Positions 16,685 to 24,690 of a DNA stretch of 37,397 nucleotides are shown here, in pieces (the first letter of the stretch is position 1; every line of letters begins with the position of its first letter). Location: contig JAKSIP010000018.1 in the NCBI GenBank assembly GCA_024398715.1, forward strand, positions 1-37,397, written 5' to 3'. The notes below the pieces were generated by a model that saw only the letters and a program-made list of their open reading frames with translations, had not been told where the DNA came from and did not search any database. A program made the translations under genes and the position numbers. The stretch comes from Bacteroidaceae bacterium (lineage in GTDB: Bacteria > Bacteroidota > Bacteroidia > Bacteroidales > Bacteroidaceae).

Positions 16685-17656
16685 TTAATCGAAAACTTTG
16701 CTGTATGTGCTGGCCAGATTTCTGAGTTCAACATACTGTTCAGCATTCAAGTCCTGAAAGAAGTAGTTTGACGGGTCATCGTATTTTCCCTTTACCAGGA
16801 CCTCGTAATGCAGGTGCGGACCGGTACTTTTGCCGGTGGAACCGGAAAGGGCAATCACTTGTCCGCGGACTACCTTATCTCCCTTCTTGACTTTGAAGGA
16901 TTCAAGGTGTGCGTATCTTGTTACATATCCGTAGCCATGATCAACTTCTACAAGATTTCCAAAACTTCCACGTTTGTCAGCATATATTACGGTCCCGTTT
17001 CCGGTGGCGTATATAGGAGTGTTCCGAACTACTGCAAAGTCAAGACCGGCATGGAATTTCTGTGTGTGGTATATGGGGTCAATACGGTATCCGTATCCGG
17101 ATGCGGTACGTTTCAAATCTTTATTGTAAACCGGCATTATGGCAGGAATGGCTGCCAGGCGTTTTTCATTCTGTTTTACAAGTTCGGACAGTTCTCCGTA
17201 TGATTTTGATTGGGAAAACAGCTTTGCTTCCAGCAATTCACTGCGTTTTTTCAAGACTTCTACCAGTTCTGTGTTGGTCTGGGTCAGAAAATCAATGTAT
17301 GAAAATGCTGAATCTGCTTTTTCTGATGCGGCTTCGGAATGTTCTGACGGTTTGGCTCCGAGCAGAACGCGGTATATGTTGTCATCGCGTTGCTGAAGGT
17401 CTGCCAGAACGCTGTACCCATTATCTATTTTGTCTGACAGAAGAGTGTATTGGAGCATCAGTTCCTTGTTCTCTTTTTTCAGGTCTCTGATAGAAGGCCT
17501 GTTGGAACATAATATATATATTGCCACAAATAATCCTGCTGTAAAAATGCAGTAGACTGCGTTTCTGATATATGTTTTAATCCTCTGTCTGTAAGATGGG
17601 TAAACCCTTCTGTAAAGATGTTTGGCTGGATCGTATTGATAATAAACTTTATGCAC
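16685..17656 (-). CDS. M23 family (LytM-type) metallopeptidase, membrane-anchored
   Basis: 323 aa. A basic cytoplasmic N-terminus (about 1-30) is followed by one membrane segment (about 31-50) and a coiled-coil stretch (about 55-175), then a LytM peptidase domain (about 190-300). Zinc ligands are visible as His202 and Asp206 in HAGLD and His283 in HLHYE, with His281 also catalytic; YGYRIDP and GSTGKSTGPHLH are family blocks. Such proteins cut peptidoglycan cross-links or, when inactive, activate amidases; here the active-site residues are all present, so it is probably an active endopeptidase in the periplasm. Its promoter overlaps that of alaS. The MerR gene follows. Confidence 0.87.
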   Translation of the reverse strand: MHKVYYQYDPAKHLYRRVYPSYRQRIKTYIRNAVYCIFTAGLFVAIYILCSNRPSIRDLKKENKELMLQYTLLSDKIDNGYSVLADLQQRDDNIYRVLLGAKPSEHSEAASEKADSAFSYIDFLTQTNTELVEVLKKRSELLEAKLFSQSKSYGELSELVKQNEKRLAAIPAIMPVYNKDLKRTASGYGYRIDPIYHTQKFHAGLDFAVVRNTPIYATGNGTVIYADKRGSFGNLVEVDHGYGYVTRYAHLESFKVKKGDKVVRGQVIALSGSTGKSTGPHLHYEVLVKGKYDDPSNYFFQDLNAEQYVELRNLASTYSKVFD

Positions 17657-17675
17657 TGTATTTTGCTTTTTTCTC

Positions 17676-17707
17676 TTTGCAAATGTACTGAAATAGAATT
17701 ATCTTTG
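17676..17707 (+). promoter_or_regulatory. Promoter of alaS
   Basis: -33 TTTG (17676-17679), a 20-bp spacer, and -7 TATCTTTG (17700-17707). The leader to the ATG at 17737 is about 23 bases. It is superimposed on the divergent M23 promoter. Confidence 0.7.
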
Positions 17708-17711
17708 CAAA
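17680..17711 (-). promoter_or_regulatory. Promoter of the M23-merR operon
   Basis: Minus strand: -33 TTTG (17711-17708), a 20-bp spacer, and -7 TACATTTG (17687-17680). The predicted start near 17673 gives a leader of only about 17 bases. It occupies the same DNA as the alaS promoter. Confidence 0.62.
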
Positions 17712-17736
17712 CAATTTTATCCAAATATCAATAAAG

Positions 17737-20349
17737 ATGATGACAGCTAAAGAAATCCGCCAGTCTTTCAAGGATTTTTTTGAAAGTAAGGGGCATCTGA
17801 TAGTGCCTTCGGCTCCTATGGTAGTGAAAGGAGACCCTACACTGATGTTTACCAATGCAGGTATGAACCAGTTCAAGGATGTTATTCTTGGCAATGCGGC
17901 GGCAAAGTCAAAGCGTGTGGCGGATTCGCAGAAGTGTCTGCGCGTCAGCGGCAAACACAATGACCTGGAAGAGGTTGGTCACGATACATATCACCACACC
18001 ATGTTTGAAATGCTTGGCAACTGGTCTTTTGGAGATTATTTCAAGAAAGAGGCTATTGACTGGGCTTGGGAATACCTGGTTGATGTTCTCAAACTGGATC
18101 CCAAGAACCTGTATGCAACAGTGTTCGAGGGTAGTGCGGAAGAGGGCATCGCCCGCGATGACGAGGCCGCTTCCTATTGGGAGAAACATCTTCCCAAAGA
18201 CCATATCATCAACGGAAACAAGCATGACAATTTCTGGGAGATGGGCGATACAGGTCCGTGCGGTCCATGTTCCGAGATTCATGTTGACTCGCGTTCAGAG
18301 CAGGAAAAGGCTCAGATACCGGGTCGTGAACTTGTAAACAAGGACCATCCGCAGGTAATAGAAATCTGGAACCTTGTGTTCATGCAGTATAACCGCAAGG
18401 CAGATCACTCCCTTGAACCGCTGCCTGCCAAGGTTATTGATACAGGTATGGGCTTTGAACGTCTGGTACGTACATTGCAGGGCAAACAGTCCAATTATGA
18501 TACTGACGTATTCCAGCCGATGATTACCGCTATCGGCAATCTGTCAGGCAAAAAGTATGGTGTTGACAAGGATGTTGATGTTGCAATGCGTGTAATTGCA
18601 GACCATATCCGTACAATTTCTTTTGCAATCACAGACGGCCAGCTGCCGTCCAATGCAAAGGCCGGTTATGTGATACGCCGTATCTTGCGCCGTGCGGTAC
18701 GCTATGCTTATACGTTCCTTGGCCAGAAGGAAGCATTCCTTTACAAGCTGCTGCCTACACTGATTGAGAGTATGGGTGAAGCCTATCCTGAACTGGAGGC
18801 TCAGAAGGTTCTTGTTGAGAAAGTGATTATTGAAGAAGAAGAGGCTTTCCTGCGTACTCTTGAAACTGGTATGCGTCTTCTGGATAAGGTTATTGCCGAT
18901 GCCAAATCTGCCGGAACTTCTGTTGTGAACGGTGTTTCCGCCTTTACTCTTTACGATACGTTCGGTTTTCCGCTTGATCTTACACAACTTATTCTGCGCG
19001 AGAACGGGCTTACTGTTGATACAGCCCAGTTTGACGTTGAGATGGGCAAACAGAAAGAGCGTGCACGCAATGCGGCCGCTACTGAGAACGGAGACTGGAT
19101 AACGGTAAAAGAGGGAGACAGCTTCTTTGTGGGTTATGATGTTACGGAACACGACTGTTCCGTTCTGCGTTACCGTTCTGTAAAGCAGAAAGACAAAACC
19201 CAGTACCAGCTGGTGCTTGACTACACTCCTTTCTATGCTGAAATGGGTGGCCAGCTTGGTGACAGCGGTGTTCTTGTAAGCGAATTTGAAACAATTGATA
19301 TTGTTGATACCAAGAAAGAAAACGGTCTTGCAATACATATCTGCAACAAACTTCCGGAACATATCGGTGCGCCTATGATGGCATGTGTCAATGTGGAGTT
19401 GCGCCGTGCTTCAGAATCAAACCATACTGCAACCCACCTTTTGGATGAGGCTTTGCGTGAAGTGCTTGGAACACATATCGAACAGAAAGGTTCCATGGTT
19501 TCTCCCAAGATGCTGCGTTTTGACTTCAGCCATTTCCAGAAAGTTACCGATCAGGAACTGCGCCAGGTAGAGGCTATGGTCAATGAAAAGATCAGAGAGA
19601 ATATTTCTCTTACCGAATACCGTGACTATCCTATAGAGAAGGCACGCCAGCTTGGTGCTATTGCTCTTTTCGGAGAAAAGTACGGAGACAAGGTACGTGT
19701 AGTTCAGTTCGGCCAGTCAATAGAGTTCTGCGGTGGTGTCCATGCACATTCAACAGGACAGATAGGTATGTTCAGAATCCTGTCAGAGAGTTCAATCTCC
19801 GCAGGCGTCCGTCGTATTGAGGCTATTACAGGAAAGGCTGTAGAAGAGGCTTTCAATAATATGAGCGATACCCTTGCCGCAATCAAGGGAATGTTCAACA
19901 ATGTTCCTGATGTCCAGGGTGCAATTTCCAAATTCATTGCAGAGAACAGTGACCTCAAGAAGCAGTGTGAGGAATTGCTTGCAGAGAAGAGCAAGATTGT
20001 CAAGGATTCTCTTGCAGCAAACTCTACTGTCAAGGGCGACATAAGGATTATCAGAGGTACTGCCAATATGCCGTCCGATGCCATCCGCAATATGGCATTC
20101 CAGCTGCGTGCTGAAAATCCCGTAAATACGGCAATAATCATAGGAAGTGTCCAAGCCGGGCGTCCGCAGATTACAATTGCTTTGACAGACGATTTGGTTA
20201 AGGCAGGAAAGAATGCCGGTCAGCTGATCCGTTCAGCAGCCAAACATATACAGGGAGGCGGAGGCGGCCAGCCTCATTTTGCAAGTGCCGGCGGCAAAGA
20301 TGCGTCCGGGCTTGAACACGCATTGGAACAGGTTATTCAGGATCTATAG
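17737..20349 (+). CDS. alaS: Alanine--tRNA ligase
   Basis: 870 aa, almost the same length as E. coli AlaS (876). It charges tRNA-Ala and edits mischarged Ser/Gly. The class II catalytic core starts [14 protein letters not shown] and includes [11 protein letters not shown] and [13 protein letters not shown]. The editing domain has the zinc ligands His563 and His567 (HTATH) and Cys665 and His669 (CGGVH); the C-terminal oligomerisation/C-Ala domain has the [16 protein letters not shown] motif near the end. ATGs at 17737 and 17740 are both possible. The 3' end overlaps the convergent helicase gene by 17 bases. Confidence 0.96.
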   Translation: MMTAKEIRQSFKDFFESKGHLIVPSAPMVVKGDPTLMFTNAGMNQFKDVILGNAAAKSKRVADSQKCLRVSGKHNDLEEVGHDTYHHTMFEMLGNWSFGDYFKKEAIDWAWEYLVDVLKLDPKNLYATVFEGSAEEGIARDDEAASYWEKHLPKDHIINGNKHDNFWEMGDTGPCGPCSEIHVDSRSEQEKAQIPGRELVNKDHPQVIEIWNLVFMQYNRKADHSLEPLPAKVIDTGMGFERLVRTLQGKQSNYDTDVFQPMITAIGNLSGKKYGVDKDVDVAMRVIADHIRTISFAITDGQLPSNAKAGYVIRRILRRAVRYAYTFLGQKEAFLYKLLPTLIESMGEAYPELEAQKVLVEKVIIEEEEAFLRTLETGMRLLDKVIADAKSAGTSVVNGVSAFTLYDTFGFPLDLTQLILRENGLTVDTAQFDVEMGKQKERARNAAATENGDWITVKEGDSFFVGYDVTEHDCSVLRYRSVKQKDKTQYQLVLDYTPFYAEMGGQLGDSGVLVSEFETIDIVDTKKENGLAIHICNKLPEHIGAPMMACVNVELRRASESNHTATHLLDEALREVLGTHIEQKGSMVSPKMLRFDFSHFQKVTDQELRQVEAMVNEKIRENISLTEYRDYPIEKARQLGAIALFGEKYGDKVRVVQFGQSIEFCGGVHAHSTGQIGMFRILSESSISAGVRRIEAITGKAVEEAFNNMSDTLAAIKGMFNNVPDVQGAISKFIAENSDLKKQCEELLAEKSKIVKDSLAANSTVKGDIRIIRGTANMPSDAIRNMAFQLRAENPVNTAIIIGSVQAGRPQITIALTDDLVKAGKNAGQLIRSAAKHIQGGGGGQPHFASAGGKDASGLEHALEQVIQDL

Positions 20350-21790
20350 AATCAGCGGGGCAGTTTACAAGATAAACTTGCCCCGTTGCTCTTGTCAGAG
20401 CGGTATATAGCCAACGGTAATAGTCAATATCCGGTGTGGCATCCGGAGCAAGGTAACCCTGATCGATAAATACGCTGTTCCATTGTCCGCCCTGTGCCTT
20501 GTGGCAGGTTATGGCGTATCCGTATTTTACCTGTAAGGCATTGAAATACGGATTTTCTCTCAGACGCTGGTATCGTCTGGTCTTGCTTTTCAAATCTGCG
20601 TAATCTGTCATGACATTCTGAAACAGTTCCTGGCTCCGCTCTGCCGTCAAAGACGGAGAGGGGGAGTGAAGGGTTTCCAACAGAATGTTGACATCCATTT
20701 CAAAATTGTCATAATCCGGAATTTCTATGGTTACTTTTGCAAAACGGAAACCGTACATTTCCATATCCCCGCGCATTCTTCTTACGCGGACTATATCTCC
20801 GTTGGCAATAAAATTGCATGGCGCATCGGCTCCCAGCTTCTCAACCCAATAGTAATTGTTCCTGACTATCATCAGCCAGTCTCCGGAAGACAACTCTTCT
20901 TCCCTTCCCAATACGGTGTTTCTTATACCTTCATTGTAGATGCCCGCACGTTTGTTTGATCTGCATATTATCATGGTCTGTTCAATTCCGTTCCGGGAAT
21001 AGGAATCGGAGATTTTTTCTATCAGTTCGGCCGAGGTTATCACCCTGATGTCCGATACCCCTTTCAATTTGTATCTGAATACAGGCAATATCTGTTGTTC
21101 GGGTCCGTATTCTGCGATGAATTCGCGCAATTTTGTTGCATTCCGTAGAATCCCGGAGTTTTCCATCTGTCTCATGACCTGTGTGAGGGTGTACTGCTCT
21201 ACCTGTTTGAACATGTCTTTTGACAGCATTTTTATATCCAATGCAGGTGATTCTTTCTCTCCAACGGGCGGCAGCTGTGCGCTGTCTCCTATCAGCATCA
21301 GCCTGCAGCCCTTGCCGTTATAGACATATTCCATCAGATCGTCCAGCAACGAACCGGAGCCGAATTCGGCATCGGTTGCTTTTGATGCATATATCATCGA
21401 TGCCTCGTCAACAATGAACAGGGTGTTCGAAGACTCGTTTCCGGCCAATACGAAACAGGACGGGTTGGTTATGGATTTCTGTCTGTATATGCGTTTGTGG
21501 ATGGTAACGGCAGGATATCCGGAATATGAGGCCATTACATGGGCTGCTCTTCCGGTAGGTGCAAGCAGCACCGTATGCACGCCGCACTTGCGCAGAGATT
21601 TCACCAATGTTCCTACAATGGTAGTCTTGCCGGTACCGGCGTAGCCTTTAAGAACGAATATTTTGTCCGCTACATCAGGCCCGCAGCACATGAAAGAGGC
21701 CAGACTGTCAAACAGGCCGGACTGCTGGATTGTAGGTTCGTATGGAAAGTTATCTCTTAATAACTGGCAAAATGAATCTTTACCAATCAT
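20333..21790 (-). CDS. RecD-like superfamily 1 DNA helicase/ATPase
   Basis: 485 aa from the ATG at 21790 ([11 protein letters not shown]); the open frame reaches 21904 but that part overlies the neighbouring promoter. Walker [10 protein letters not shown] holds Lys55, Walker B is FIVDEASMI, and the motif QLPPVGE follows (motif III). The C-terminal UvrD_C_2 region shows [13 protein letters not shown] and [14 protein letters not shown] (motifs V and VI). This is the short, stand-alone RecD2-like helicase common in Bacteroidetes, lacking the N-terminal HhH region of true RecD2. It likely acts in DNA repair or recombination, but no partner is encoded nearby. Confidence 0.85.
   Translation of the reverse strand: MIGKDSFCQLLRDNFPYEPTIQQSGLFDSLASFMCCGPDVADKIFVLKGYAGTGKTTIVGTLVKSLRKCGVHTVLLAPTGRAAHVMASYSGYPAVTIHKRIYRQKSITNPSCFVLAGNESSNTLFIVDEASMIYASKATDAEFGSGSLLDDLMEYVYNGKGCRLMLIGDSAQLPPVGEKESPALDIKMLSKDMFKQVEQYTLTQVMRQMENSGILRNATKLREFIAEYGPEQQILPVFRYKLKGVSDIRVITSAELIEKISDSYSRNGIEQTMIICRSNKRAGIYNEGIRNTVLGREEELSSGDWLMIVRNNYYWVEKLGADAPCNFIANGDIVRVRRMRGDMEMYGFRFAKVTIEIPDYDNFEMDVNILLETLHSPSPSLTAERSQELFQNVMTDYADLKSKTRRYQRLRENPYFNALQVKYGYAITCHKAQGGQWNSVFIDQGYLAPDATPDIDYYRWLYTALTRATGQVYLVNCPADSIDPE
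20356..20385 (+). terminator. Terminator-like hairpin for alaS inside the helicase 3' end
   Basis: CGGGGCAGTTTA (20356-20367) pairs with 20373-20385 with a single bulged T and a 5-base loop, 7 bases after the alaS stop. The following T-run is interrupted (TTGCTCTT), so termination may be partial. The hairpin lies within the coding sequence of the minus-strand helicase gene. Confidence 0.5.
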
Positions 21791-21840
21791 AAATGTGTAA
21801 TATTTAAGAAAAATTGTGAATTGTATTGACAAATATTTTC

Positions 21841-21848
21841 TATTTTTG
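21841..21848 (+). promoter_or_regulatory. -7 element of the 21911 gene
   Basis: TATTTTTG fits TAnnTTTG; the nearest upstream -33-like bases (ATTG at 21813-21816 or 21820-21823) are poorly spaced. The element sits in a near-palindrome at 21840-21858 (CTATTTTTGCAAAAAATAG), so the minus strand has a TATTTTTTG that could serve the divergent helicase gene. Confidence 0.42.
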
Positions 21849-21910
21849 CAAAAAATAGGTTGCGAACCGGATTTTCTGACCGCTAAAGTAATAAAAAATA
21901 TCAAATCATA

Positions 21911-22648
21911 ATGAAAAAAATTATCAACATCATTCTGGCTGTTTGTATTGTTGGCTTGGTATACATTGTAACATGCAGTATTATGGGCCCTATCAAATTT
22001 GATCAGGAGAAGTCAAAAAGAGACAAAGCCGTTATCAACCGCCTTATCGATATCCGTTCGGCTCAGGTAGAGTTCCACGCACAGAACAACGGCCATTATA
22101 CCGCAAGTTTTGATACACTTATCAGTTTTGTCAAGACTGCCCGTCTTCCTCTTATCAACAAGATCGGTGAACTTTCAGACAATCAGCTTGACGATGAATG
22201 GACCACTCCAAAGGTTATGAAACTTTATTATGAAGCTAAGACTGCCAAAACAAAGAAAGAGCGCGATGCCAAGTGGAAAGAGGCAGAGAAGGCCGGTTTC
22301 GTAAAGATTCTTGACAACGGAGAAATTGAATATTATTTCAACCGCGATACCACATGGGTCAATCTGCTTGATTCCATCTATCCGAAAGGCTTCAATCCTG
22401 ATTCATTGCGTTATGTACCTTTCGGAAATGGTGCCCAGTTTGAAATGGCTGTAGGAATGGATACAACCAAATCCGGTTCATTCATGTATCTCTTTGAGGC
22501 AAAAGTTCCTTATGCAACTTATCTTGAAGGACTTGACAAGCAGGAGGTTTACAATATCATAAATGAGTGCGAGCAGTTGGACCGTTACCCCGGAATGAAG
22601 GTGGGTGATGCCGAAAACGGTAACAATAACGCCGGAAACTGGGAATAA
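21911..22648 (+). CDS. Conserved-looking membrane-anchored protein of unknown function
   Basis: 245 aa, not recognised. It has one N-terminal hydrophobic segment (about 4-26), followed by a long charged helix and VINRLIDIRSAQVEFHAQ, then NGHYTASFDTLISFV. This layout, a single membrane helix continuing into an amphipathic helix and a small globular domain, is reminiscent of type II/IV pseudopilins, but no prepilin peptidase site is apparent. A charged stretch (about 115-140, KTKKERDAKWKEAEKAG) and a Gly/Asn-rich C-terminus follow. It has a good ATG, its own -7 element, and lies 15 bases before rsmD, so they may be co-transcribed. Location: probably inner membrane facing the periplasm. Confidence 0.75.
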   Translation: MKKIINIILAVCIVGLVYIVTCSIMGPIKFDQEKSKRDKAVINRLIDIRSAQVEFHAQNNGHYTASFDTLISFVKTARLPLINKIGELSDNQLDDEWTTPKVMKLYYEAKTAKTKKERDAKWKEAEKAGFVKILDNGEIEYYFNRDTTWVNLLDSIYPKGFNPDSLRYVPFGNGAQFEMAVGMDTTKSGSFMYLFEAKVPYATYLEGLDKQEVYNIINECEQLDRYPGMKVGDAENGNNNAGNWE

Positions 22649-22663
22649 TTTCTACAATCCGAT

Positions 22664-23236
22664 TTGAGGGTAATTGCCGGGAAATACAAGCACCGTCATT
22701 TTGAGGTGCCGGCAAATTTCAAAGCCCGTCCTACTACGGACTTCGCAAAAGAAAATTTGTTCAATGTGCTGACCAACCTTATTGATTTTGAGGGGGTCAG
22801 CGCATTGGATCTTTTTGCGGGTACCGGTAGCATTTCCATCGAACTTCTGTCAAGAGGAGCCGCAAAGGTTGTCAGTGTTGAGCTTGACGGCATGCACTAC
22901 AGATTTATCAGAAAGGTTATGGACAGTGTCGGCGAAACTGGTTCTATTGTAGTCCATAATGACGTTTTCAGGTTCCTGCGCGGTCAACGCGCCCCATATG
23001 ATTTTATTTTTGCTGATCCTCCGTATGCCTTGAAAGAAATTCCTTCAATACCTGATCTGATATTCAATAACGGCTTGCTTGCTGCCGGTGGAATATTCGT
23101 ACTGGAACACGGAGAAAACCTTGATTTCAGCAAGCACACCAATTTCATGCAGCACAGAGCCTATGGCAGTGTGAATTTTTCCTTTTTTGCGAATGTTACA
23201 GAAGGGGAGACAGCAAGCGTAACAGAGACTCCTTGA
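22664..23236 (+). CDS. rsmD: 16S rRNA (guanine966-N2)-methyltransferase RsmD
   Basis: 190 aa. It methylates G966 of 16S rRNA in the 30S subunit using SAM. The N-terminus MRVIAGKYKHRHFEVP matches the family start, the SAM site is LDLFAGTGSISIELLSRGA (about 46-64), and the catalytic motif is DPPY (118-121). The start codon is TTG at 22664; there is no ATG or GTG nearby that would keep the conserved RVIAGKY block. The last 41 bases overlap the convergent cardiolipin synthase gene. Confidence 0.9.
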   Translation: MRVIAGKYKHRHFEVPANFKARPTTDFAKENLFNVLTNLIDFEGVSALDLFAGTGSISIELLSRGAAKVVSVELDGMHYRFIRKVMDSVGETGSIVVHNDVFRFLRGQRAPYDFIFADPPYALKEIPSIPDLIFNNGLLAAGGIFVLEHGENLDFSKHTNFMQHRAYGSVNFSFFANVTEGETASVTETP

Positions 23237-24626
23237 ATTTGCGCCGCCTGCTGCGCTTTTTCCAGTGATGGGTGTACAGGCGTTCGGAATGGCTCTGGTC
23301 TTCCAGAAATATCTTTTTTGCCTGTTCCGCAATGTTGGCATCGTACATGAACGCACCTATCTCAAAATTGTTTTCAAAACTGCGGCAATCAATATTTGTG
23401 GAACCGATGGATGTGAAATCATTGTCCATCACTATCAGTTTTGAATGCAGGAATCCAGGCTTGTAACTGTACACTTTTACTCCTGCATCCAAAAATTCCT
23501 GGATATAGGATTGTGAAACGGCATGTACAAATCTTGTATCGCACCGCTCAGGAATAATCAGTCTGACATCGCATCCTGAAAGTGCAACGTTGCAGATTAC
23601 ATGTCTTACAGATTCGGTGGGAATAAAATACGGAGTTTCAAGATACAGATATTCTTTGCATTGTGAGAACAGATGCAGGTATCCTTGCATTATTTCTCTC
23701 CACTGTCCTACAGGACCTGTAGTGGCAATCTGGATTTTGACATTTCCTGTTGTCCGGGTTGGTGCAATCAAAGGGAATTTTGCCGCTTTCCCGGTTTTCC
23801 CCTGCATGGCAAAATACCAGTCTGTAAGAAATGACATTTCCAATCCATAAACACCGTCTCCTTCAATTCTTATGTTGGTATCTCTCCATATTCCCCATTT
23901 CAACCCTCTTATATAACGGTCTGCAATATTCATACCTCCAACATAACCGGTATGTCCGTCAATTACAATCAGTTTGCGGTGATTGCGGTAATTGACTCTG
24001 CGTGCAATCTGCGGGTGGCGTACGGGAAGATAACTCTCCACTTCAATCCCTGCGTTCTGCATCTGTGCAAAGAAATTGCGTTTTACATTCCAGCAACCTA
24101 CGCTGTCATACAGGAGCTTGATTTTTACGCCTTCTTTTGCTTTGTCTATCAGAATGTCTTTTATGAATGTCCCAATACTGTCATCAAGGAAAATGTAAAA
24201 CTGGATGTGGATAATGCTTTTAGCTGAACTGATATCTTTGAGTAAGGAGAGAATGAACTCTTTTCCGGAGCATTCAAATTGTACGGAGTTATTGCCGAAC
24301 AGCGATGCCTGCGGTGAAAGAGATGCCATAAGGTTAATGACCGTAGAGTATTTCTCGGGGTAATGTTCTTTGTCTATCTTGGCGTTTGACGGGATAGGGT
24401 TGTCAACAATACGTTTCAAAGCCCGTTTGCCTATCAATTTTATTTTGCGGTTATCCTGTCCAAGGAACAGATACAGAAGCAGACCTATTATTGGAAGAAA
24501 TATAAGAATGAGGACCCACGTAAGTGTCTTGGGAACGCTCCTGTTTCCCAGTATTACAGCTAAAGCCACACTTGCTATTACAAGCGCGTATGTTATTTCT
24601 ATTCCTATTACTAACCATTCAGGCAT
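23196..24626 (-). CDS. cls: Cardiolipin synthase (phospholipase D superfamily)
   Basis: 476 aa. It condenses two phosphatidylglycerol molecules to cardiolipin at the inner membrane. Two N-terminal membrane helices (about 5-25 and 33-54) precede two HKD motifs: HRKLIVIDG with His216 and HSKLIVMDN with His394, each followed by the GGMN/GSTN Gly-Ser block. Length is standard for bacterial ClsA-type enzymes. Its promoter lies just upstream, between the outer-membrane gene and this one. The C-terminus (RSRRRKFKESLLRLLSPLL) is typical. Confidence is high for family; ClsA against ClsB cannot be settled by motif alone, but the two membrane helices favour ClsA. Confidence 0.9.
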   Translation of the reverse strand: MPEWLVIGIEITYALVIASVALAVILGNRSVPKTLTWVLILIFLPIIGLLLYLFLGQDNRKIKLIGKRALKRIVDNPIPSNAKIDKEHYPEKYSTVINLMASLSPQASLFGNNSVQFECSGKEFILSLLKDISSAKSIIHIQFYIFLDDSIGTFIKDILIDKAKEGVKIKLLYDSVGCWNVKRNFFAQMQNAGIEVESYLPVRHPQIARRVNYRNHRKLIVIDGHTGYVGGMNIADRYIRGLKWGIWRDTNIRIEGDGVYGLEMSFLTDWYFAMQGKTGKAAKFPLIAPTRTTGNVKIQIATTGPVGQWREIMQGYLHLFSQCKEYLYLETPYFIPTESVRHVICNVALSGCDVRLIIPERCDTRFVHAVSQSYIQEFLDAGVKVYSYKPGFLHSKLIVMDNDFTSIGSTNIDCRSFENNFEIGAFMYDANIAEQAKKIFLEDQSHSERLYTHHWKKRSRRRKFKESLLRLLSPLL

Positions 24627-24656
24627 TGTTCTGCGGTTTTCTGATTATACAGTCCG

Positions 24657-24688
24657 CAAACATACGAATAAAAAAAGGATTGTGCAAC
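24657..24688 (-). promoter_or_regulatory. Promoter of cls
   Basis: Minus strand: -33 GTTG (24688-24685, one mismatch), a 20-bp spacer, and -7 TATGTTTG (24664-24657). It lies between the outer-membrane protein stop and the cls ATG, so cls need not depend on read-through. Confidence 0.5.
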
Positions 24689-24690
24689 AT

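Noticed and set aside
18544..19362. 272-codon minus-strand open frame inside alaS
   Set aside because: Entirely antisense to conserved alaS sequence and shows no family motif.
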